From an uncultured Sutterella sp. (GTDB lineage: Bacteria; Pseudomonadota; Gammaproteobacteria; Burkholderiales; Burkholderiaceae_F), in NCBI GenBank assembly GCA_900543805.1, contig UQTE01000003.1, positions 1-64,000 of the forward strand: DNA of 64,000 bases, read 5' to 3'. This document shows, one piece after another, positions 51,626 to 60,286 of the stretch; the stretch's first letter is position 1; each line of letters opens with the position of its first letter. The notes below the pieces were generated by a model, which saw only the letters and a program-made list of their open reading frames with translations, had not been told where the DNA came from and ran no database searches. Made by a program: the position numbers and the translations under genes.

Positions 51626-52198
51626 TTATTTCAGGATTTCGGCCTTGAGAATTTTGACGGGTTTGACCGGAACGTCGCCCATGCCGCGGCGAACGGTGGT
51701 CTTGACGGCGGCGATCTTGTCGACGACGGCTTCGCCCTCGACGACGCGGCCGAAGACGGCGTAGCCGTTGCCGTCCTGCGCGCGGTCGGCGTTCAGGAAG
51801 TCGTTGTTCGCGACGTTGATGTAGAACTGGCTCGTCGCCGAGTGCGGATAGCTCGTGCGGGCCATCGCGATCGTATAGCGGTCGTTCGGAAGACCGCCGC
51901 GGGCTTCGAGCGGAATCGGGGCGCGCGTGGGCTTTTCCGTCATGTCTTCCGTAAAGCCGCCGCCCTGGATCATGAAGCCCGAGATCACGCGGTGAAAGAT
52001 CGTGCCGGCATAGTGACCGTCCTTCACGTACTGAAGGAAGTTCTTCACGGTGATCGGCGCGCGGTCGGGGGCGAGTTCCACGACGATGCGTCCTTCGGAG
52101 GTTTCGAGCGCAACGCGCGGATCGCCCGCGGCGGCCTGAACGGAAAGGGCCGCGCAAAGGGGCAGGGCGGCGAGAAGCAAACGGGTGCGGATCTGCAT
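51626..52198 (-). CDS. Periplasmic cyclophilin-type peptidyl-prolyl isomerase
   Basis: A 190-residue PpiA-like isomerase assisting periplasmic folding. The signal peptide runs from MQIRTRLLLAALPLCAALSV. The active-site blocks are GTIFHRVISGFMIQGGGF, MARTSYPHSATSQFYIN and GYAVFGRVVEG. The start at 52198 (AAGGAA upstream) is chosen over an upstream start because it exposes the signal. It lies 60 bp downstream of the TPR gene. Confidence 0.9.
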   Translation of the reverse strand: MQIRTRLLLAALPLCAALSVQAAAGDPRVALETSEGRIVVELAPDRAPITVKNFLQYVKDGHYAGTIFHRVISGFMIQGGGFTEDMTEKPTRAPIPLEARGGLPNDRYTIAMARTSYPHSATSQFYINVANNDFLNADRAQDGNGYAVFGRVVEGEAVVDKIAAVKTTVRRGMGDVPVKPVKILKAEILK

Positions 52199-52258
52199 CG
52201 AAAAATTCCTTATTCCAACGAAATCGGGGGCGAAGCGTCCCCAATTCAAAAAAAAGCG

Positions 52259-52801
52259 TTACTTGCCGAGAATGCGCTCGAGCGAGCGAAGGCGCTGCGC
52301 AAGGACACGGTTGTTCGGGAGCGCGGGCTGCGCGGCCTGGTAGTTTTCCACGGCGAGCGCGAGGTAGACGTCACCCAGGTTCTTGCGCGCAAGCGCGAAT
52401 TCGGGATTGATGACGAGCGCCTTCTGAAGGAGCGCGACGCTCGCCTCAAGATTGCCGAGGCCCGCTTCGATCACGGCGAGGTTGTTGTAGGGCTCGGGAA
52501 TTTCGGGATAGTCGGCGATGAGCGAGCGAAGGACCTTCGCGGCCTCTTCGGTGCGCTCCATCGTTTCGAGGGCGACCGCCTTCTGGAAGACGAGCTGCGC
52601 GTTGCGGGGATTGCGCTGGATGCCGATTTCGGCGAGTTCGAGCGCCTGCGGCGCACGGCCGTTGCGAAGGAGTCGTTCGACCTGCACGGAGAAGTCGGCG
52701 TTTTGCATCGTGGCGGCGAGCTCCTCCATTTCCGAGGCGGCGAAGCCGGCCGTGGAGAAGAGAAGCAAACCCGAAACGAGAAGGGGAGCGAAGCGTTTCA
52801 T
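52259..52801 (-). CDS. Exported tetratricopeptide-repeat protein
   Basis: A 180-residue protein with signal peptide MKRFAPLLVSGLLLFSTAGF. It has about three TPR-like helical pairs, for example APQALELAEIGIQRNPRNA, PEPYNNLAVIEAGLGNLEAS and PEFALARKNLGDVYLALAVE. It is likely a periplasmic scaffold or assembly protein. It precedes the cyclophilin gene in the same direction. Confidence 0.8.
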   Translation of the reverse strand: MKRFAPLLVSGLLLFSTAGFAASEMEELAATMQNADFSVQVERLLRNGRAPQALELAEIGIQRNPRNAQLVFQKAVALETMERTEEAAKVLRSLIADYPEIPEPYNNLAVIEAGLGNLEASVALLQKALVINPEFALARKNLGDVYLALAVENYQAAQPALPNNRVLAQRLRSLERILGK

Positions 52802-53031
52802 GAAGCAACGAAGAATAGGTAATCTCAACGGGTGACGCGGCCGCGAATCGCACAGGGGCCGCGCCCAAAAGGCAAAGCGGTGCGTCTATACTTTGGGACG
52901 TTCCGCAAACCGACATTGTAGCGAAAGCGTCTCGGGCCGCAAGGGTTCGCGGCGCCTTCAGGAAAGTTCGGTTACTTTTTCGAAGGCCTCCCCGCGACGG
53001 TAGGGCTTCGATTCGACCTGAATAATGCAAT

Positions 53032-53050
53032 GCGTCCCCGAGGGGGACGC
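53032..53050 (+). promoter_or_regulatory. Hairpin in the cysS leader
   Basis: GCGTCCCC and GGGGACGC form perfect arms around a 3-nt loop 18 bp before the cysS start. It may be an attenuating or mRNA-stabilising stem. No T-box features were found. Confidence 0.4.
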
Positions 53051-53068
53051 GCCGACTAGGGAATTCAG

Positions 53069-54478
53069 ATGGCGCTATCCATTTACTCCACGCTGAGCCG
53101 CACGCAATCGCCCTTTACGCCCATCGAGCCAAACCACGTTCGGATGTACGTCTGCGGCGTGACGGTGTACGACTACTGCCACATCGGACACGGCCGCACC
53201 TTCGTCGCCTTCGACATCGTGCGCCGCTGGCTCGAAGCGTCGGGCTACAAGGTCACCTTCGTGCGCAACATCACGGACGTCGACGACAAGATCATCCGCC
53301 GCGCGGCCGAACGGGGCGTGACGACGGACGAGCTCACCGACGAATTCGCCCGCGCCATGCAGGAAGACATGCTCGCGCTCGGGTGCCTCGCGCCCACGCA
53401 CGAACCCCGCGCGACGAAGTACATCCCGCAGATGCTGCGCTTGGTCGACCTTCTCGCCGAAAAGGGCCTCGCCTATCAGGCCGAGGACGGCGACGTCGAC
53501 TACGCCGTGCGCCGCTTCCCGGGCTACGGGAAGCTTTCCGGGAAGCGCCTCGACGAACAGCAGTCGGGCGCCCGCGTCGAGGTGGATTCCTCGAAGCGCG
53601 ATCCGCTCGACTTCGTTCTCTGGAAGTCCGCCAAGCCCGGCGAACCCTCCTGGGATTCGAAGTGGGGCCGCGGCCGTCCGGGCTGGCACATCGAATGCTC
53701 CGCGATGGCGCAGGACCTGCTCGGGAACACCTTCGACATCCACGGGGGCGGTCCGGACCTCATCTTCCCGCACCATGAAAACGAAATCGCCCAGAGCGAA
53801 GGCGCCAACGGCGTTCCCTTCGCGAAGGTCTGGATGCACTCGGGTCCGCTGCGCGTGCGCATGGCCGACGGTTCCGAAGTCAAGATGAGCAAGTCGCTCG
53901 GCAACTTCTGGACGATCCGCGACGCCCTCAAGGAAACGAACGCCGCCTACGGCGAAAAGAACGGCGCCGAAGTCCTGCGCTTCTTCCTGATGCGCAGCCA
54001 CTACCGCAGCCCCGTCACCTTCGGTCCGAGCCTCATCGAAGACGCCCAGAAGGCGCTCGTTCGCCTCTACGGCGCTTTGAAGGGGCGCGAAGCCGCGCCC
54101 GGTCCCGTCGACTGGACGGAAGCCCACGCCGCCCGCTTCAAGGAGGCGATGGACGACGACTTCAACACGCCGCAGGCCGTGGGCGTTCTCTTCGACCTCG
54201 CGCTCGAAGTGAACCGCACGGGCTCGCCCGAACTCGTGCGTCAGTTGCGCGGTCTCGGCGCGGTCCTGAACGTCCTGCAGCTCGATCCGGAAGCCTTCCT
54301 CAAGGGCGGCGTGTCGGAAGGCGACGAAGCCCGCATCGAGGCGCTCATCGCCGAGCGCGCCGCGGCGAAGAAGGCCCGCAACTTTGCGCGCGCCGACGAA
54401 ATTCGCGATCAACTGAAAAACGAAAGCATCGAACTCCTCGACGGTCCGCAGGGCACGACCTGGCGCCGCATCGGGTAA
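53069..54478 (+). CDS. cysS: Cysteinyl-tRNA synthetase
   Basis: A 469-residue class I synthetase that charges tRNA-Cys. HIGH is present as [13 protein letters not shown] and KMSKS as [10 protein letters not shown]. The zinc-bound cysteine recognition residues fall in [10 protein letters not shown] and [13 protein letters not shown]. The length is normal. accA follows 16 bp later. Confidence 0.97.
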   Translation: MALSIYSTLSRTQSPFTPIEPNHVRMYVCGVTVYDYCHIGHGRTFVAFDIVRRWLEASGYKVTFVRNITDVDDKIIRRAAERGVTTDELTDEFARAMQEDMLALGCLAPTHEPRATKYIPQMLRLVDLLAEKGLAYQAEDGDVDYAVRRFPGYGKLSGKRLDEQQSGARVEVDSSKRDPLDFVLWKSAKPGEPSWDSKWGRGRPGWHIECSAMAQDLLGNTFDIHGGGPDLIFPHHENEIAQSEGANGVPFAKVWMHSGPLRVRMADGSEVKMSKSLGNFWTIRDALKETNAAYGEKNGAEVLRFFLMRSHYRSPVTFGPSLIEDAQKALVRLYGALKGREAAPGPVDWTEAHAARFKEAMDDDFNTPQAVGVLFDLALEVNRTGSPELVRQLRGLGAVLNVLQLDPEAFLKGGVSEGDEARIEALIAERAAAKKARNFARADEIRDQLKNESIELLDGPQGTTWRRIG

Positions 54479-54494
54479 GAGAAAGAACAGAAGT

Positions 54495-55487
54495 ATGACG
54501 AAGAGTGTGTTTTTGGACTTCGAGCGCGACATCGAGGCGTTCGAAACGAAGATTGAAGAACTCCGCGAGCTCGAGCTCGACGCCGAGCAGCACAAGGCCG
54601 TTTCGATCACGGGCGAAATCAATCAGCTCGAGGCAAAGGCGGGCGAAATGCTCAAAAAGGTGTACGCCGACCTCACGCCCTGGCAGATTTCGCAGGTGGC
54701 CCGCCACCCGAACCGCCCCTATACGCTCGACTACATCGAGTCGATCTTCACGGACTTTCACGAACTCCACGGCGACCGCGCCTACGCGGACGACGAGGCG
54801 ATCGTGGGCGGTCTCGCCCGTTTGGCCGACATGAACGTCGTCGTGATCGGACATCAGAAGGGCCGCAGCCTTCGCGAGCGCACCCGCCGCAATTTTGGCA
54901 TGGCCCGCCCCGAAGGCTACCGCAAGGCCCTTCGCCTCATGAAGCTCGCCGAAAAGTTCAACCTTCCCGTCGTCACTTTCGTCGACACCCCGGGGGCCTA
55001 TCCCGGGATCGGCGCCGAAGAGCGCGGTCAGTCCGAAGCGATCGGCCGCAACCTCTATGAAATGGCGACGTTGGGCGTTCCCATCGTCACCACCGTGATC
55101 GGGGAAGGCGGCTCGGGCGGCGCGCTCGCGATCGCCGTCGCCGACGTCGTGATGATGCTGCAGTACTCGACCTATTCGGTGATCTCGCCCGAAGGCTGCG
55201 CCTCGATTCTCTGGAAGGACGCGGCCGAAGCCGCCCGCGCGGCCGATGCGCTCGGTCTCACGGCCGACCGTCTCTCCGCCCTGGGTCTCGTCGACCGCGT
55301 GCTCTCCGAACCGCTCGGGGGCGCCCACCGCGATCCGAAGTTGATGAGCATGACCTTGAAGAAGGCGCTCGTCGACGAACTGCGCGGCCTCCTGACGCTC
55401 ACGAAGGAAGAGCTCCTCGCGCGTCGCGCCGAACGACTCGACCACTACGGCGTCTTCACGACGGAAACGCCCAAGAAGGAAGCCTGA
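54495..55487 (+). CDS. accA: Acetyl-CoA carboxylase carboxyltransferase alpha subunit
   Basis: A 330-residue subunit that transfers CO2 from biotin to acetyl-CoA for fatty-acid synthesis. Typical blocks: [17 protein letters not shown] at the N-terminus, [40 protein letters not shown] and [17 protein letters not shown]. It follows cysS closely and is probably co-transcribed. Confidence 0.97.
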   Translation: MTKSVFLDFERDIEAFETKIEELRELELDAEQHKAVSITGEINQLEAKAGEMLKKVYADLTPWQISQVARHPNRPYTLDYIESIFTDFHELHGDRAYADDEAIVGGLARLADMNVVVIGHQKGRSLRERTRRNFGMARPEGYRKALRLMKLAEKFNLPVVTFVDTPGAYPGIGAEERGQSEAIGRNLYEMATLGVPIVTTVIGEGGSGGALAIAVADVVMMLQYSTYSVISPEGCASILWKDAAEAARAADALGLTADRLSALGLVDRVLSEPLGGAHRDPKLMSMTLKKALVDELRGLLTLTKEELLARRAERLDHYGVFTTETPKKEA

Positions 55488-55510
55488 TCCACAGCGCTTT
55501 CTCCGACACG

Positions 55511-55547
55511 AAACGCTCGGTCTTCAACGATCGGGCGTTTTCCTTTT
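55511..55547 (+). terminator. Terminator after accA
   Basis: An AACGCTCG/CGGGCGTT hairpin (one mismatch) with a 12-nt loop, followed by TTCCTTTT. Confidence 0.7.
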
Positions 55548-55674
55548 CGGTAGGACGCAGAAGCAAAACAGTCCGCTCATGAGGTCCTTTGCCGCTTGGA
55601 TTTGACGCAGGGCAAGGAGATGCTTCGCGCGGACACCAAGGAATATATCGCGGGAGTAAGATTCTCTTTCGTCA

Positions 55675-55750
55675 GTCCCCATCGTCTAGTGGTCTAGGAC
55701 GCCGGCCTCTCACGCCGACAACACGGGTTCGAACCCCGTTGGGGACGCCA
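55675..55750 (+). tRNA. tRNA-Glu (anticodon CTC)
   Basis: A 76-nt cloverleaf with an encoded CCA end. The acceptor arms are GTCCCC(A) and (T)GGGGAC, the D arm is TCTAGTGGTCTAGGA, the anticodon loop is CTCTCAC (anticodon CTC at about 55708-55710), and the T arm is CGGGTTCGAACCCCG. It reads GAG codons. The sequence is close to bacterial tRNA-Glu throughout. Confidence 0.96.
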
Positions 55751-55762
55751 GGATTCCTAAAG

Positions 55763-55800
55763 ATTGCCCTTCCGTTGCAACGGATTCGGGCAATTTTTTT
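55763..55800 (+). terminator. Terminator after tRNA-Glu
   Basis: ATTGCCC and GGGCAAT arms are separated by an 18-nt loop containing CCGTTGCAACGG and followed by seven T residues. Confidence 0.85.
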
Positions 55801-55918
55801 GTCCGTCGAAAAAGTCAAAGTCCTCGGATTTCCCGCGAGAAACAAGGCTTCCGTTTCAGCGGAAAGGACCTTGAGGAAGGTCCCGAAGATTCCGAAGACG
55901 TGACGCCTTCGGCGCACT

Positions 55919-55926
55919 GCTACAAT
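55919..55926 (+). promoter_or_regulatory. Candidate extended -10 element of the NlpE-like gene
   Basis: GCTACAAT preceded by T forms a TGnTACAAT extended -10, about 70 bp before the start codon. The -35 region (GTGACG, 15-16 bp upstream) is weak. Confidence 0.4.
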
Positions 55927-55994
55927 GGTCGGCAACACTGAAGAAAAGGGGGCCTTCCCGTCCGCGAAGGTCCTCTCCTCCAAGAGCACTTGCC

Positions 55995-56483
55995 ATGTCC
56001 ATTCTTTCGCATCTGAATCTTCGTGCCGCCTCGCGCCTTCTTCTGACGGTCGGCGCCGCCGGTCTTCTCGCCGCCTGCTCGTCCGAACCCGAACAGCCCA
56101 AGGGCCCCACGCCCGAAGAAATCGCCAAGGAGGCGCAGGGCGCCTTCGTCGCGAGCGTTCCGGGCGTCTACGAGGGCGTTTTGCCCTGCGCTGACTGCTC
56201 GGGCATCCGCACGGAACTCTATGTCCGCGCCAAGGGGAGCTACACCCGCGTTTCGCACTACGAAGGAAAGGACGGCTCCTTTGAAGAGGCGGGTGTCTGG
56301 CGCGTGGAATTCGCCCCCGACGCGCAGACGATCGAGGGCGCCACGGTCATCTTCGAGCCGGTTCTCTCGGACGATCCGGGTTGGAAGGCCGTTCCGCAGG
56401 GACCCGCCCTGCGCCTTCTTGACCGCGAAGGCAAGCCCGTTGAAGGGGCGCTTGCCGAACACTACGTTCTTCGCAAGAACTGA
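55995..56483 (+). CDS. NlpE-like outer-membrane lipoprotein
   Basis: A 162-residue lipoprotein. The lipobox is GLLAAC with lipidated Cys28. The NlpE N-terminal domain follows: VPGVYEGVLPCADCSGIRTE with the CxxC pair, then YEGKDGSFEEAGVWRV. In E. coli NlpE senses surface contact and lipoprotein or copper stress through the Cpx pathway. This protein has only the first domain. The C-terminus HYVLRKN matches the family. Confidence 0.85.
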   Translation: MSILSHLNLRAASRLLLTVGAAGLLAACSSEPEQPKGPTPEEIAKEAQGAFVASVPGVYEGVLPCADCSGIRTELYVRAKGSYTRVSHYEGKDGSFEEAGVWRVEFAPDAQTIEGATVIFEPVLSDDPGWKAVPQGPALRLLDREGKPVEGALAEHYVLRKN

Positions 56484-56503
56484 CGCAGTCCTCCGGCGAC
56501 TGC

Positions 56504-56770
56504 CTACTTTTTCTCCCAAGGGAAGGGAGTCGTTAGGGTCTTGCGGAGTCTTTCCTGCACGTCGGGAGGTGTTGGGTTTTCGATGAAAGTCAACGCCTCC
56601 TCGAACTGTTTGTCCGACAAGAGAATCATTTTGCGGTCAAGTTCCTCTGCCAGAACCGATTCGACTCCCAGAACGATCAAATCGTTCTGGGACACGTTTT
56701 TCCTTTGGGACACTGCTTCAAGACGGCGTACCGTCGATTCCGGAAGCTCTACTGAAATGGCGGTAGTCAT
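56504..56770 (-). CDS. Orphan ribbon-helix-helix antitoxin-like protein (DUF1778/TacA-like)
   Basis: An 88-residue protein with an N-terminal ribbon-helix-helix (MTTAISVELPESTVRRLEAV, then VSQNDLIVLGVESVL). The C-terminal tail LLSDKQFEEALTFIENPTPP ends FPWEKK, as in TacA-type antitoxins. No GNAT toxin or other partner is encoded on either side: the convergent NlpE gene ends 20 bp away. AGGAG precedes the start. It could be a solitary regulator or the survivor of a toxin-antitoxin pair. Confidence 0.72.
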   Translation of the reverse strand: MTTAISVELPESTVRRLEAVSQRKNVSQNDLIVLGVESVLAEELDRKMILLSDKQFEEALTFIENPTPPDVQERLRKTLTTPFPWEKK

Positions 56771-56902
56771 GGAAATCTCCTAAAGCACCGCCATTTTGCA
56801 AGTGTTCATATCAAATTGCAATGCCGTCGCCATGTATTCGGCGCACATATTTGTCTCCCAAGCTCCTCAAACCAGGACAAAGAAAGTTCCATGTTCACGC
56901 AA

Positions 56903-56949
56903 AGAAAAAAAGGCCGAAGCCTTTCCTGCTACGGCAGGATGACTTCGGC
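56903..56949 (-). terminator. Terminator of the second molybdoenzyme operon
   Basis: GGCCGAAG and CTTCGGCC arms, with an inner TCCTGC/GCAGGA stem, are followed on the minus strand by seven T residues. Confidence 0.88.
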
Positions 56950-56973
56950 CGGGGGAGTCCGAAGAAAGACTCG

Positions 56974-57606
56974 TCAGAAGCGCTTCTGCGTCTTCGCAAA
57001 GTCCGTGTGGGACGACACGTACACGACCTTCGGGTGCGTGCCCGCGGCTTCGTTCATCGGACGGGCCTTGGCGAGGAGCGCCTTCGCTTCGGGCGACGGA
57101 TTGTCGTAGTCGACGAAGGTGAGCGCGCCCGTCGAGCACGCGGCGACGCAGGCGGGGAGAAGTCCCTGCGAGGTGCGGTGCGTGCAGAGCGTGCAGTGCT
57201 CGGCCTTGCCCGGCGTACGGGCGTTTTCCGGACGCACCGGGATCACTTCGAGCGGGGTCTTCTCACCGAAGTACGAGGTCTTCTTCGGATCCGCGAACTG
57301 CGGAGCGCCGTAGGGGCAGGCCTTTTCGCACATGCGGCAGCCGATGCACTTGGCGTGGTCGACCAGGACTTCTCCCGCGGGCCCCTTGTGAATCGCCTTG
57401 GCGGGACAGACCTTCATGCAGGCGGGATCTTCGCAGTGCATGCAGGAGAGTCGGAAGTACTCGATCACCCGGGCCTTTTCGTGCTCGATTCGGTCGATGC
57501 GGTTCCACTTGACGCCCGGGAGAACCTGATTTTCTTCCTTGCAGGCGGTGAAGCACGCGTGGCAGCCGACGCATTCGTTGGTGTTGACGATGATGCCGTA
57601 TTTCAT
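56974..57606 (-). CDS. 4Fe-4S electron-transfer subunit of the second molybdoenzyme
   Basis: A 210-residue DmsB/PsrB-like ferredoxin subunit. Four cysteine groups: CVGCHACFTAC, CMHCEDPACMKVC, CIGCRMCEKACPYG and CTLCTHRTSQGLLPACVAAC. It begins 11 bp after the catalytic gene and shares its operon. No membrane anchor (DmsC or NrfD type) follows, so the partner quinol oxidase or cytochrome must be encoded elsewhere. Confidence 0.92.
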   Translation of the reverse strand: MKYGIIVNTNECVGCHACFTACKEENQVLPGVKWNRIDRIEHEKARVIEYFRLSCMHCEDPACMKVCPAKAIHKGPAGEVLVDHAKCIGCRMCEKACPYGAPQFADPKKTSYFGEKTPLEVIPVRPENARTPGKAEHCTLCTHRTSQGLLPACVAACSTGALTFVDYDNPSPEAKALLAKARPMNEAAGTHPKVVYVSSHTDFAKTQKRF

Positions 57607-57617
57607 GGTTTTGCTCC

Positions 57618-59825
57618 TTACGCCTTCTTCTTGACGCTCACGGGCACTTCAAAGTAGCAGCAGTAGCCCGACATCGGGTCGCGGTGTTCGCGCGTCATGA
57701 GGGTCTGAGTGTTTTGCTTGCCGAGCCACCCGTACTGGGCGTCGATCATGCCTTCGGGAACGATGATCGAAACGCAGGCGCGCGCCTCGACGGGACCGCC
57801 GTAGGGACTGCGGATCTCGACCCAGTCGCCTTCGCGGATGCCGCGCTTTTGGGCTTCCTTCGGGTTGATGTTGATCGTGAGCGCGTCCTCGATTTCCATG
57901 AGGTAGGGCTGATCCGTACGGGTCTTCGAGTGCGTGATGTAGGGCTTGCGCGATCCGTTCAGGAGACGCAGGTCAAATTCCTTCGAGAGCGGCATCATCG
58001 GACGGAATTCCGGAATCGCGGGATAGCCGAACTTGCGGGCGCGTTCGCTCGCGAAATCAAGCTTGCCGCTCTGAGTGTTGAAGCCTGGCTTCCCGTCGGG
58101 ACGGAGACGCCCGAGTTCGTACTTCTTCGAGGCGGGCTTCGGAGCGGGGAGCACCGATATCTTCGGGAGCGCGGCGGCGAAATCGTCCCAGTTGCATCCT
58201 TCGTACTGGCGCAGCACGAAGTCGCAGGCCTTGACGGGGTCGCCGTCGAAGAAGTGTTCGGGCTTGTCGACGATGCAGCCGATTTCGAACGCGATGCGCC
58301 AGTCTTCCTTCGCTTCGCCCAGGGGCTTCACCGGACGGCGCACGGCGACGCGCGGGCCGTAGAAGCCAAACGGAGCGTAGCGTTCGTAGTTCATGGCCGC
58401 GGGCAGAATGATGTCGAGGTCACGGTGGCTGTCGGGACGGTAGAAATAGTCCGCGCTGAAGGCGAAGTCGAGTTTCGCGATCGCCTTTGAGTAGACCTCG
58501 GGCTGCGGCCAGATGTTGACGTTGAAGCCCCATCCGCAGAACATGCGGACCTTGCCGGCATCGATCCATTCGGGAAGGTTGTTCGGGCTCGCCTGATCCT
58601 TCATGTCGTGCCAGAGGGGCACCTCGTTCTTGTCGAGGCGGCGGGCCTTCTGTTCGGGGGCGTTGAACCACGGGTGATCGGCAAGCGCCGGGTGCAGACC
58701 GTAGGCCGCCATCGTGAGGCCCTTGGCGCCCTGCGGGAACTGCACGCCGCCCGGGATGTCGATGTAGCCCATGACGATCGGAAGGAGCAGCACGGCGCGG
58801 GCGTTGTTGACGCCGTTCGAATTGTGCGAGAGCGACTGCGTCGTGAGCGTGAAGGTGCCCGGTCCCTGCGCCCAGAGGCGGGCGCCTTCGACGACGAGCT
58901 TCGCGGGAACGCCCGTGAGTTCCTCGGTCTTTTCCGGCGTGAAGCTTTCGCAATAGGCGGCGTATTCTTCAAAGCCGTGCGTCCACTTCTCGACGAATTC
59001 CTTGTTGTAGAGGTTTTCCTTGATGAGGACGCGGATCATGCCCGCCACGAGCGCGGCGTCGGTACCGATGCGCGGTTGCAGGTGGATGTCGGCGATTTCG
59101 GCGGCCTTCGTGCGGCGCGAGTCGATCGTGATGATCTTGCAGCCGCGCTTCTTCGCGGCCTGAATGGCCTGCCACCAGCCCATGGGCTGCGCCCAGACGT
59201 TCGTCGCGAGAATGAGATAGACCTTGGTGTCGGGCGTGGGCGAGCCCCCGTTGTTGGGCATGCCGAAGTTGAGTTCTTCGGCCATCATGCAGCCAGAGCG
59301 GCAGCCGACCGACGATTCCGTGCCCCAGGTGACGGAGCCGAAGTAGCGCGCGAGGCGATAGATGGCGGGACGCGGTTCCTTCGGGTCGCCCGCGTAGAAC
59401 ATCACGCTGTCGGCACCGTACTTCTCGCGCGTGGCGAGCATGTGGGAGGTGATCTCCTTGTAGGCTTCGTCCCAGGAGATGCGCACCCAGCCAGGATCGG
59501 CGGAGCCCTTGGGGTTCGTGCGCTTCATCGGGTAGAGGAGGCGGTTCGGATTGTAGAGGCGCTGTAGCGTCGCCCAGCCCTTGGAGCAGAGCCAGTGGTT
59601 GGGATTTTCCTTCCAGTTGTCGATGCGGTGGATGACGTTTCCTTTCGCTTCGAAGCGAATCCCGCAGGAGGGCACGTGGTTGCAGGAGTCGCAAATCGTA
59701 AAGCCCGTCCAGGATTCTTCGGGGGCGGCGCCGTCGGTCTTCGCAAAGATCGACGGGGCGGCGGGAAGCGCCGCGGCAAGCGCGCCGGCGCGCAAAAGCG
59801 AGCGTCGTGAGAATTTCGCGGTCAT
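57618..59825 (-). CDS. Tat-exported molybdopterin oxidoreductase, substrate unknown
   Basis: A 735-residue bis-MGD enzyme of the DMSO-reductase superfamily. The Tat signal is FSRRSLLRAGALAAALPAAP. The FeS motif is CDSCNHVPSCGIRF with a distal CSKG. At the position of the molybdenum ligand it reads GTESSVGCRSGCMM, suggesting cysteine ligation as in thiosulfate, polysulfide or nitrate (Nap) reductases rather than serine as in DmsA. Other blocks are QPRIGTDAALVAGMIRVLI and HNSNGVNNARAVLLLP. The reaction cannot be named. The upstream LysR gene (same direction, 460-bp gap) may regulate it. Confidence 0.88.
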   Translation of the reverse strand: MTAKFSRRSLLRAGALAAALPAAPSIFAKTDGAAPEESWTGFTICDSCNHVPSCGIRFEAKGNVIHRIDNWKENPNHWLCSKGWATLQRLYNPNRLLYPMKRTNPKGSADPGWVRISWDEAYKEITSHMLATREKYGADSVMFYAGDPKEPRPAIYRLARYFGSVTWGTESSVGCRSGCMMAEELNFGMPNNGGSPTPDTKVYLILATNVWAQPMGWWQAIQAAKKRGCKIITIDSRRTKAAEIADIHLQPRIGTDAALVAGMIRVLIKENLYNKEFVEKWTHGFEEYAAYCESFTPEKTEELTGVPAKLVVEGARLWAQGPGTFTLTTQSLSHNSNGVNNARAVLLLPIVMGYIDIPGGVQFPQGAKGLTMAAYGLHPALADHPWFNAPEQKARRLDKNEVPLWHDMKDQASPNNLPEWIDAGKVRMFCGWGFNVNIWPQPEVYSKAIAKLDFAFSADYFYRPDSHRDLDIILPAAMNYERYAPFGFYGPRVAVRRPVKPLGEAKEDWRIAFEIGCIVDKPEHFFDGDPVKACDFVLRQYEGCNWDDFAAALPKISVLPAPKPASKKYELGRLRPDGKPGFNTQSGKLDFASERARKFGYPAIPEFRPMMPLSKEFDLRLLNGSRKPYITHSKTRTDQPYLMEIEDALTININPKEAQKRGIREGDWVEIRSPYGGPVEARACVSIIVPEGMIDAQYGWLGKQNTQTLMTREHRDPMSGYCCYFEVPVSVKKKA

Positions 59826-60105
59826 GGCAAAGAGTCTCCGTTCGTCGTTATGGGAGTGTTTTGGGATCCTCTCAACGATAGGCGGACCGCGCGGCGGCGC
59901 AAATTCTGACCGCACCCGACCGAACTCTCAAAAAATGAAGAACGTTTTTCGTCCGAATGACGTTATGGTCTGACGGAATAGCGCGCCGGCTCCTCGCCGT
60001 TGCGAAGAAGCGCCCGTTGCGCTCGACGGTGGGATCAAAAGGACGGCAGTCGGCGCCTCTTTGCGCGGCTGCCGGTCAAGCGCATTTTTTTCGGTACGTC
60101 ACCAA

Positions 60106-60147
60106 GTCAGAAAATTCTCTGACTTCCATGTTAGAAAATTTTCTGAC
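60106..60147. promoter_or_regulatory. Two tandem palindromes GTCAGAAAATTYTCTGAC, candidate operators
   Basis: GTCAGAAAATTCTCTGAC (60106-60123) and GTTAGAAAATTTTCTGAC (60130-60147) are each 18-bp palindromes with a single mismatched pair, 24 bp apart centre to centre. They sit in the 461-bp interval between the LysR gene and the molybdoenzyme. The interval (59826-60286) otherwise holds no supportable gene. They probably control the molybdoenzyme operon. Confidence 0.6.
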
Positions 60148-60286
60148 ATGGAAAGATGAGAAGGCGTGGGGTCGTGTGTTTTTCAGGAAAGGCGTAACTC
60201 CGTTTTGTTTTCTCTCCAAAGAGATTTCTTCGAGCATGTTTGCTGGAATAAATGCGGAGAGGGTCGGCGCGATTCTTTTCAACCTT

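Noticed and set aside
60076..60282. 68-codon minus-strand ORF between lysR and the molybdoenzyme
   Set aside because: It includes the two palindromic operators in its coding frame and lacks a ribosome-binding site and any protein signature.
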